Below, one piece after another: positions 1 to 6,215 of a DNA stretch of 10,813 nt; the first letter of the stretch is position 1; every line of letters begins with the position of its first letter. The translations under genes were made by a program, and so were the position numbers. Source of the DNA: Thermoplasmatota archaeon (GTDB lineage: Archaea; Thermoplasmatota; E2; DHVEG-1); the NCBI GenBank assembly GCA_022866015.1, contig JALHTX010000267.1, positions 1 through 10,813 of the forward strand, in the 5' to 3' direction. The notes below the pieces were generated by a model. The model was not told the origin of the DNA. It did not search any database and saw nothing but the letters and a program-made list of their open reading frames with translations.

Positions 1-59
1 AATATAAATAAAATAAGTATTTTGTAGATTCTCTTTTTTTTTATAGTATTTAGAAAAGC

Positions 60-304
60 GTTGAGGATAATTTGATTGGTGATCAATGGGTTGATCTGTG
101 TGGGTGTGTTTATGGTGGTTAACCGTGGTTTTTGTGTGGTTAACTTCATTGGATCTGAATGTTAAGGGTTGTTCAGCTTTTGATGTTGAAAAGGTTGTTT
201 TTTTTAAGTTAATTGAAAATATTTTACAGAAAAAGATTAAATGGTGTATTGATATGTTTCTGAAGAAAGTGATTAAACAAACTGATGAGAATTTTTTAAA
301 ATAA
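60..304 (+). pseudogene. Degenerate DDE-transposase-like remnant
   Basis: A coding remnant in two overlapping frames. The first frame (60-119) reads ...QWVDLCGCVYGG before a TAA. The second (98-304, GTG start) reads ...VFVWLTSLDLNVKG then CSAFDV and a lysine-rich tail of about 45 residues ending at TAA. The sequence W-V-D-x-C-G followed by aromatic-W-x-x-x-LDL resembles the first catalytic Asp and following strand of archaeal IS6-like DDE transposases. That resemblance is recalled, not searched. A one-base frame change between the segments and the lack of any further catalytic block suggest a dead fragment. It could also be a small unrelated ORF. The stretch is markedly G/T-rich compared with its neighbours. 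No terminal inverted repeats were found, but the left part lies at or beyond the window edge. Confidence 0.33.
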
Positions 305-311
305 TTAAATA

Positions 312-953
312 TTACTTTATACGTAGTATAAAAGAATTCCACCCAAAGATACCAATAAATGGGTAAGAGTGATGTTTATATTCTTGTTCAATAATTATTT
401 TTTTCTGATTTTTTATAATTGTTTTAAGATATTTGCTCATGGGCCATAATTCCCGTATAATAATACGAGTATTTGGTTTTGTATGGTTCATAATATTTTC
501 AAAAATTTCTAATGTTGAATTGGCACAAGCAGATATGATAATCACTGAAAATGGCTTGACATCATATGATACACCATTACTAACATCTAGATTAATTCTT
601 TCATCGAGTTGCATCTTATGTAAATAATTATATGCATGATGAATTACTGTTTTATTGTTGTCAATTGCGGTGATACTCTTGTGGTTATTCTCTGATAATA
701 CAAGAGCTGAATACGGAAAAAATCCACATCCGATGTGAAGAATATCGTCCGTATCTTTTAATTTAATCAGTTTATGTTCAATTTCATATTTCTCCTTGAT
801 TCTTTTTTTATAAAAGAAATCTGAAATGAATGGAGATTTAATGGAGAAAAAATCAATGATTGTCCAATATATGTTGGTATATTTTTTAATACAATTGTTA
901 ATAATTCGAATATGAAATGGATAGATCAATTCTTTCTTTGATCTAGATGGCAT
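312..953 (-). CDS. Nicotianamine-synthase-like SAM-dependent enzyme (copy 1)
   Basis: A 213-residue protein with a Rossmann-type SAM-binding core. Motif I is HIGCGFFPYSAL at residues 73-84, the acidic strand end is AIDNN (Asp98), and a later strand is NTRIIIREL. The order G-x-G-x-x-P-x-S followed by I-D and R-I-x-L matches nicotianamine synthases, which normally have G-S-G-P-L-P-L-T. These enzymes condense 3-amino-3-carboxypropyl groups from SAM; bacterial relatives (CntL type) make opine metallophores. The archaeal family is about 240-270 residues, so this copy is slightly short but looks complete. It shares the local pattern ERI-x-L...G-x-x-YD-x-K-x-F with the second copy at 3679-4395, so the two are probably paralogues. 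The ATG at 953 is used; another ATG at 961 is out of frame. An A/T-rich TATA-like element (about 979-989) lies about 30 bases upstream, so the mRNA may be leaderless. It is divergent from the UbiA-family gene. An ordinary methyltransferase is the main alternative. Confidence 0.68.
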   Translation of the reverse strand: MPSRSKKELIYPFHIRIINNCIKKYTNIYWTIIDFFSIKSPFISDFFYKKRIKEKYEIEHKLIKLKDTDDILHIGCGFFPYSALVLSENNHKSITAIDNNKTVIHHAYNYLHKMQLDERINLDVSNGVSYDVKPFSVIIISACANSTLEIFENIMNHTKPNTRIIIRELWPMSKYLKTIIKNQKKIIIEQEYKHHSYPFIGIFGWNSFILRIK

Positions 954-1021
954 TTTTTCATGGATACTAAATTGTACTCTTTATTAATGTTATGGTATAG
1001 TAAGTTGCTTACTAAGGGAAA

Positions 1022-1051
1022 TTAATGAAAATAACCCTTTATTTTCATTAA
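1022..1051. promoter_or_regulatory. 13-bp perfect dyad, candidate operator in a divergent promoter region
   Basis: TTAATGAAAATAA (1022-1034) is followed by CCCT and then the exact reverse complement TTATTTTCATTAA (1039-1051). It lies in the 205-base gap between the divergent NAS-like gene (start 953) and the UbiA-family gene (start 1159), about 70 and 110 bases from the two starts. An AAGGG at 1014-1018 is complementary to the CCCTT in and next to the loop, so an alternative RNA fold is possible. The position suits an operator for a dimeric repressor controlling both genes. No regulator gene is present in the window. The AT-rich composition raises the chance of coincidental dyads, but 13 perfect pairs is long. 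Confidence 0.45.
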
Positions 1052-1158
1052 ATTTAAATGAATAATGGTACTTCATTCCAAATATTATATTTTATAAAAT
1101 TATTCCAAAAATATCTTATAAGAATCACAAATAACTCTTATTTAAATTGTTGATGTAG

Positions 1159-2088
1159 ATGCTGGCTAAAGTTAAACATAAAAAAAAGAAAAACTATTCA
1201 TATTATCGTTATTGGCGTAATTTTTCAATATTTAAATTGGTGAGTTATGCGTTGATGTTTGCAAGCGCCCCCATGTTGGCATATGGAGTTCAACCGTATT
1301 TTTTAAATCAAATAAAAACAATTGTTTTCACCATTCTTGCGTTATATTTTGGTTATTTTTCTGCTTTGATTTTTAATGATTTAACCGATGTTGATATTGA
1401 TTTGATGGTTCATCAAAATCGTCCATTACCTTTAAAAATAATATCGAAAAAAAAATTTTTTACGATTTCTTTGATATGTTGGTTTTTCACATTATTTTTT
1501 TCCTTCCTTGTTTGTATTTGGTGTTTTATTTTTGTTTTGATCATGATGTTTTTTATTTTGTTTCATAACTTATATTTTAGAAGGAAAATTAAGATTCCAG
1601 CTTATTCTGAGATTTTCACTCCAGTGCAATGGCTTATTGTACCAATATTTGGTTTTATTGCTTTTTCCAATCCAAATTATGTTATATTGATTATTTTAGC
1701 TGGTTTTACTTATCTTGCAGATGATGCACATGATATCTTTGAAGGAATGCATGATATTGATGGTGATAGGAAATATGGTGTGAAAACCTATGCTACATCA
1801 TTTGGCGAAAAATATGCGTTATATATTGCTTTGATAATGTTGTTATTCTCAGGGTTATTTGGCATTCTTCTTTTCTTTTTATCAGAATTAACCTTTCTTT
1901 TTTTATTACTATTTTTAATTGCTTTTTTTTATACGTTTTTCAAATCTTATGGTTTACTTAAAAAAAAAAATTTTTTAGATAAAAGGGTAACATATAACAT
2001 TGGTCAACTTTGTTTCAAATATTTTCTCATCACGTATGATTTTATATTTTTTGATTTGTTAATACAAATAATTTTAAATAATTTTTAA
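1159..2088 (+). CDS. UbiA-family membrane prenyltransferase
   Basis: A 309-residue polytopic membrane protein that transfers an isoprenoid chain from a polyprenyl diphosphate to an acceptor at the membrane. Both Asp-rich metal/diphosphate motifs are present. The first is NDLTDVDID at residues 73-81, followed by QNRPLP near 86-91. The second is HDIDGDRKYGVKT at 198-210. Roughly eight or nine hydrophobic segments follow a basic N-terminus (KHKKKKNY). Length and motif spacing are typical of the family. The acceptor cannot be inferred: archaeal paralogues include digeranylgeranylglyceryl phosphate synthase, quinone and heme O enzymes, and many unassigned members. The ATG at 1159 is chosen because the upstream ATG at 1153 is followed at once by a stop. 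It converges on the broken CoA-ligase gene with only 7 bases between the stop codons, and its upstream region carries the 13-bp dyad. Confidence 0.88.
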   Translation: MLAKVKHKKKKNYSYYRYWRNFSIFKLVSYALMFASAPMLAYGVQPYFLNQIKTIVFTILALYFGYFSALIFNDLTDVDIDLMVHQNRPLPLKIISKKKFFTISLICWFFTLFFSFLVCIWCFIFVLIMMFFILFHNLYFRRKIKIPAYSEIFTPVQWLIVPIFGFIAFSNPNYVILIILAGFTYLADDAHDIFEGMHDIDGDRKYGVKTYATSFGEKYALYIALIMLLFSGLFGILLFFLSELTFLFLLLFLIAFFYTFFKSYGLLKKKNFLDKRVTYNIGQLCFKYFLITYDFIFFDLLIQIILNNF

Positions 2089-2095
2089 ACCTGTA

Positions 2096-3493
2096 CTATG
2101 TTTTTCTGTTATCAATTATGCGATTACCAATCTTATTACCATATTTTTTGAGAGAATTTGGTTTAACGAACTCTACACTTGGCATTGAAATTGTTTTTGA
2201 ACTATATATGCCATTGTAAATTTCTGGTATTTCTATGATATGTTTCAATATCTCTTCATGATTGATTTTATCGTTATTTGTTGTTTCCACAATAATGTTA
2301 AATCTATCTTTATTGTTCTTTTTATCAATTTTCATTCGAAAGTCATTAATATAGGGGATTGAAAATAAATTATTTTCAATTATACTTGGATGTAGTTTAT
2401 CTCCAGAACCAATGATAATTGTATCATCGAGTCTTCCCAATATTTTAATTCTTTGAAATGGTAACCCACAAATACATTTCTCTTTCATGATATATCCCTC
2501 GTCTTTTGTTCGATATCGAATTAAAGGCATTCCTGTTCTGCTTAATGTCGTCACCACGATTTCTCCTTTTTCACCAGGTTTTATATTTCTGCCAGTTTCT
2601 GGATCAATTAATTCAATGAAAAAATCAAGTTGGCTTACATGTAAACCATTTTTTTCCTTACATTCCCCGGCAATAGAATTTCCTAATTCAACCATTCCAT
2701 AGTTTTGAAAAACCTCAGCATTCCACTTGTCTTCAAGTCTTTTTCTCATTTTTGATGTTAAATTTTCTGCACCAGTTATGATTTTATTAATAGAAAGAGT
2801 CTTTGTGTCATATTGTTTGTTAATCTCAAATGCAAGACTATTAAGATAAGAAGGAGTTCCGATAAGAACGGTTACTTTTTTCTTTTTAAGAAGTTCATAT
2901 TCTTCTCTGGCACTGAGACGTTTATTTGTAACTATTGGGCTGGCGTTTATTTTTATTACAGCTTTTTAAGCGAAAAATTTTGCACCCCAATCATAACTGT
3001 TGTATCCTGTTTCATACATAATTCTTACGATATCCTTTTGAGTAAGTCCGTAGAGAAGTTTTAAACCACAGGCATCACTTATAATTTTTTTAACAATATC
3101 ATTTTTTGTAAAATAAATCTCCTTTGGATTTCCGCTTGTTCCACTTGATGAAAATTTCTTATAAAAATTATGTTTTGATACAGTAAAGAAACATTCAGGT
3201 TTTTTAAGATCATCGGCATAGGTAAATGGTATTTTGGTTATGTCCAAGAAAGATTGAATTTGATTTGGTTTTAAGTTAATTTTTGAATATAGTTCTGCAT
3301 AAAATCGAGAATTTTGTGTTGCATTTTTTAGTATTTTTTTAAATTTGGAGAAATAATATTTTTCAATATTGGTAGTAATTTCTAAATTTTTGGTGATTGA
3401 ATTAATATTATTAGAATTAAGAATTTTGTGTCTTATACGAGATTCAATGTATTCTCCAATTAGGTTCATTAGGTATCCAATCCTTAATAACAT
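2096..3493 (-). pseudogene. PaaK-like acyl/aryl-CoA ligase, interrupted by one in-frame TAA
   Basis: One reading frame on the minus strand encodes a full AMP-binding ligase of the phenylacetate-CoA ligase type, which activates a carboxylate with ATP and CoA. It is broken only by a TAA at 2966-2968 (codon 176). Before the stop are an N-terminal helical region and the phosphate loop SSGTSGNPK (residues 116-124). After it the frame stays open, with LIGTPSYLNSL, ITGAENLT, the YGMVELG motif (about 265-271), the Cys-rich CICGLPF, RYRTKD (about 326-331), GRLDDTIIIGSGDKL and a terminal RIIDNRK. Counting the stop as a residue gives about 465 codons, close to the 430-450 usual for PaaK. The frame is open upstream of ATG 3493 back to a TAA at 3578-3580, and a strong Shine-Dalgarno farther upstream precedes an out-of-frame ATG, so the 5' end may also be damaged. 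A sequencing error, or two polypeptides split at the stop, are alternatives. Confidence 0.85.
2966..2968 (-). other. In-frame TAA stop inside the CoA-ligase gene
   Basis: The codon reads TAA on the minus strand and sits between ...GAKFFA and KAVIKINASP. Both flanks are in the same frame, with no insertion or deletion. One substitution (for example from AAA, CAA, GAA or TAT) is enough to explain it. TAA is also the normal terminator of the intact genes here, so recoding is unlikely. Confidence 0.9.
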
Positions 3494-3585
3494 GGTTTTT
3501 TTATAAAAACTTTTCCCACTGTTTTTAAAGATATAACTTAATATTCTTGATAATAAATTTTTTTCGCGATAGTTATATTAAATAA

Positions 3586-3602
3586 TTACATAGTAACCTC
3601 CT
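3586..3602 (-). promoter_or_regulatory. Strong Shine-Dalgarno with an ATG immediately followed by TAA
   Basis: On the minus strand AGGAGG (3597-3602) lies five bases before ATG (3589-3591), and the next codon is TAA (3586-3588). This is the best ribosome binding site on the minus strand of the window. It is 98 bases upstream of the first in-frame ATG of the CoA-ligase gene and in a different frame. It is either the original start of that gene, since cut off by a frameshift and stop, or a minimal start-stop upstream ORF. Confidence 0.6.
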
Positions 3603-3678
3603 ATTAGTTTTGTTAGTAGATAAAATACTCATTTTTAATATATTTATTATATATAGATGATTTATTTTATTGTTCACT

Positions 3679-4395
3679 TTAGTTGTTATTTTCTTTGCTG
3701 AGACAAAATGAGTCGATGGGTCCTAAGTAATTTGTGCTGATTTTACATTCAATGTTGAATTTCACTGTCGAATTATTTATAATCATATCTTTTTTATTGT
3801 TAGTTTGGGGTAATCGCATTATTAATTTCATATTTGTTTTTCCGTTTTTATAGATATGGGCTAATATTTCTTCAGTATTTCTAATACCATAAGATAAGAA
3901 TATTTTGTCAAACATTTTTAAATCATAATCGTATCCTTCAGCGTGGTTTAGGGTAATCCTTTCTTGTAATTTTTTATAGTAAATATATTGTTTTGCTTTT
4001 TTTATTGCTTGGCGGTCATGATCAATTGCTACAATTTTTGCGTTTGTTTTTTTTGCTATTATAATAGCTGACGCAGGTATGGCCCCACAACCGATTACTA
4101 ATATATTTTCGTTTTTGTAAATATGTGTCATATATATTTCTTTAATAACAATTTTTTTGTATAAGTTAATATAGTGATATGTTATTATTTCAAAGTTTAC
4201 TCCAATTAATTCAATTATTTTAAAAAGAAAATCACTTATATTTTTGATATATCCTGGATGGAATTTTTTTCCCGTATAAACAAATATTATTCTGTATAAT
4301 TTATATAAAAATGATTTTGTATAGTAACCGAGTAAGCTACTTATCCATTTTTTAATTTTATTTTTGATGAAAATTAATTTATTAATTGATTTCAT
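3679..4395 (-). CDS. Nicotianamine-synthase-like SAM-dependent enzyme (copy 2)
   Basis: A 238-residue protein with the same core as the copy at 312-953. It has a basic, helical N-terminal region of about 90 residues, then ILVIGCGAIPASAI (98-111), the acidic loop VAIDHD (122-127), QERITL (144-149), GYDYDLKMFDKIFLSYG (154-170) and the strand MKLIMRL. Gly-x-Gly-x-x-Pro-x-Ser followed by Ile-Asp is the NAS-type SAM site. Glu86, in the helix before motif I, might correspond to the catalytic glutamate described in the archaeal enzyme, but this is unaligned inference. Length is close to archaeal NAS. A weak GGAAAT purine stretch lies upstream of the ATG at 4395. The DegT-type aminotransferase is 170 bases upstream on the same strand and the broken CoA ligase is 185 bases downstream, so co-transcription is possible but not tight. 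A generic class I methyltransferase is the alternative. Confidence 0.7.
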   Translation of the reverse strand: MKSINKLIFIKNKIKKWISSLLGYYTKSFLYKLYRIIFVYTGKKFHPGYIKNISDFLFKIIELIGVNFEIITYHYINLYKKIVIKEIYMTHIYKNENILVIGCGAIPASAIIIAKKTNAKIVAIDHDRQAIKKAKQYIYYKKLQERITLNHAEGYDYDLKMFDKIFLSYGIRNTEEILAHIYKNGKTNMKLIMRLPQTNNKKDMIINNSTVKFNIECKISTNYLGPIDSFCLSKENNN

Positions 4396-4565
4396 ATGCT
4401 TATTTCCAAATAATTTGAGAGAGATTTTTGAATTTTATTATATATACATTTTCATATCTGTATTCTTGATTATAAACGCTTGATCTGTCATCTTTTACCT
4501 CATTTATTTGAGAGATTCCTTTAGTTTCATACTTTTTTAATCATAGTCTATAAGTATTATCTTAT

Positions 4566-5696
4566 CTATTTTACGTTTTTATTTATAAAATTAGTTACAC
4601 GTCTTAAATCAAATTCATTTAATTTCCAGTGAACTGGTATATTAAGATTTGTCTCACTTGCCTTTCTACTATTTGGTAACGATTTGAGACAATAATCATA
4701 CATTTTTCCAAATTGAATACCCTGCTTTAAACCGTTGGAAATTATTTTCTGCCTATCTCTAACTTGTATTGTGAAACGATAAAAGGTATGATCATTAAAA
4801 TTTTGATTCTCAGTCAACTCACTTTTTAAATGTTCAATATAAAATTTTGCGTTTTTTCTTCTTTGTTGAATCCTTTTATCAAGGTTTTTTAGTTGTTGAT
4901 TTAATAGATAGGCCATGTAATCAGTAATATAATTTTTTTCTGACATATCATCATAAATTTTTTTATTTTGCTCCTTTATTAAAAATCTTTCATTATATTG
5001 TTTTAGATTATATATTAGATATTTTTTGTTTCTTTTTCGAAGAAATTCATTTCGTTTTGCAATTAATAATTTATAAAATATTTTTAATGACTGATTGGCT
5101 GATTTTGCTTCATATCTTTTAGGAATTGGATAATTTGATATTAATGCTCCACCTGATAAGCTGGTAATATCCTTATGAAGAGAAAAACTAAGAATTGTAA
5201 AATCACCGAAGGAACCTAGGTTTTTACTATTGCATTTTCCACCTATACCTTGTGCTAAATCTTCAATTAAGACTAAATTGTTTTCTTTTGCTATATCCTG
5301 TATTGCACTCATATCAGCTGCTTTTCCATAGGTGTGTATCACTATTATTGCCTTAGTTTTTAGAGTTATTTTTTTATGAATCTCATCTGGATTAATATTA
5401 AAATCAAATGAATTTATATCTACATATTTTGGTGTGCATACTTTTTCTATAGCTTTTTTAACTGCAACACATGTATAACCGGGTATTATTACTTCATCAT
5501 TTATATTTAGGTCAACTAATTTGAGTGATTTACTTAAAGCTGTTCGTCCGTTTTCGACAAATAATATGTTTTTTTTTTCGAATATTTTATTTAAACTACA
5601 TTCTAATATATTAATATTATTTTTACTATAATAATTAAAAATTTCATTTATTTTGATAGGAATATCATCTAATATTATGTTTTTTTTATTTCCCAT
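4566..5696 (-). CDS. DegT/DnrJ/EryC1-family PLP-dependent aminotransferase
   Basis: A 376-residue fold-type I PLP enzyme; family members usually aminate keto sugars linked to a nucleotide. Family landmarks appear in order: NGRTAL (49-54), NDEVIIPGYTCVAVKKAI (66-83), YVDIN...FNINPDEI (91-106), KTKAIIVIHTYGKAADM (113-129), LIEDLAQGIG (143-152; Asp146 faces the pyridine nitrogen), GSFGDFTILSFSLHKDIT (161-178) with the Schiff-base Lys175, and SGGALISN. The C-terminal LNIPVHWKLNEFDL (351-364) matches the end of the family. The loop after the lysine is SLSGGALI rather than the usual GEGG, and the middle (about 200-250) is unusually Lys/Asn-rich, so the substrate may not be a standard sugar. ATG 5696 gives the normal length. 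It is the most upstream gene of the minus-strand run; no strong Shine-Dalgarno is seen. Confidence 0.87.
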   Translation of the reverse strand: MGNKKNIILDDIPIKINEIFNYYSKNNINILECSLNKIFEKKNILFVENGRTALSKSLKLVDLNINDEVIIPGYTCVAVKKAIEKVCTPKYVDINSFDFNINPDEIHKKITLKTKAIIVIHTYGKAADMSAIQDIAKENNLVLIEDLAQGIGGKCNSKNLGSFGDFTILSFSLHKDITSLSGGALISNYPIPKRYEAKSANQSLKIFYKLLIAKRNEFLRKRNKKYLIYNLKQYNERFLIKEQNKKIYDDMSEKNYITDYMAYLLNQQLKNLDKRIQQRRKNAKFYIEHLKSELTENQNFNDHTFYRFTIQVRDRQKIISNGLKQGIQFGKMYDYCLKSLPNSRKASETNLNIPVHWKLNEFDLRRVTNFINKNVK

Positions 5697-5778
5697 AAAA
5701 ATATACCGTTATACCTATATTAGGAAAAGAATGTTTATTCTTATTTAATAGTATTTCTCTAATAAAGTTTATTCAATA

Positions 5779-6054
5779 TTAAAGGGAAATTTGCATACAT
5801 ATGTTACCTATGAATTTTATTTTGGGGTGAGCAGAAAAATAAACAATATCATCATGTTTATCTGTGAATATCTTGTTTGCCTATTAAAGAGTCCGTGCAG
5901 TTGGAGATATGGCCATCTTTAACGTTTCAGATGGAAAATAATTCTGATAAATATCTTTAAAAATATCGTATCTACAAGCATTAAAAATAATTAAAAAATC
6001 CCATTCTTTATCAATAATATCTATAAAATTATTTCCAATTTTATATTTATTCAT
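5779..6054 (-). pseudogene. Sulfatase-like (alkaline phosphatase superfamily) gene remnant
   Basis: From ATG 6054 the minus strand encodes 56 residues with EWDFLIIFNACRYDIF near residues 17-32. This is the metal-binding N-terminus typical of archaeal sulfatase-like proteins (W-D-x-L-I-x-x-D-A-C-R-Y-D); the usual first Asp is Asn here. It then meets adjacent TAA (5884-5886) and TAG (5881-5883). The same frame continues with ANKIF and KHDDIVYFSAHPKI, matching the next family block (D-D-I-V-Y-x-S-A-x-P), and ends at TAA 5779-5781. The family is normally about 250-300 residues or more, so most of the C-terminus is missing. GAA TGG changed to TAA TAG by two single substitutions would restore a family-like L-E-W. 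Such genes often sit in archaeal surface-glycan loci, fitting the adjacent aminotransferase. It fills part of the 5697-6209 gap; the rest is AT-rich with no gene seen. Confidence 0.7.
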
Positions 6055-6077
6055 TATTTACTACTGAGTCTATATAA

Positions 6078-6117
6078 TTTTACCTTTCATTTAAAATTTA
6101 GTAACATTTTTACCTTT
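6078..6117. repeat. Two direct copies of TTTTACCTTT, 30 bp apart
   Basis: TTTTACCTTT occurs at 6078-6087 and 6108-6117, so the start-to-start distance is exactly 30 bp, about three helical turns. They lie about 100-140 bases upstream of the BPL_N-domain gene. They could be a regulator's paired half-sites or coincidence in AT-rich DNA. Confidence 0.3.
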
Positions 6118-6215
6118 ATGATATTTCCTCTCAAAAAATAATTTTTTCTTATTATAATTTTTATTGTAAGGATTAACTTTAAATAATAAACTTAATATTT
6201 AAATATTATTTGAGT

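Noticed and set aside
433..627. Plus-strand open frame of 64 codons
   Set aside because: It lies antisense within the first NAS-like gene, whose SAM motif is clear.
2487..3064. Two plus-strand open frames (2487-2702 and 2813-3064)
   Set aside because: Both are antisense to the CoA-ligase frame, which carries conserved family motifs there.
4400..4540. A 46-codon open minus-strand frame between the aminotransferase and the second NAS-like gene
   Set aside because: It has no start codon, lies directly after a TGA, and shows no recognisable motif; open frames of this length are expected in such DNA.
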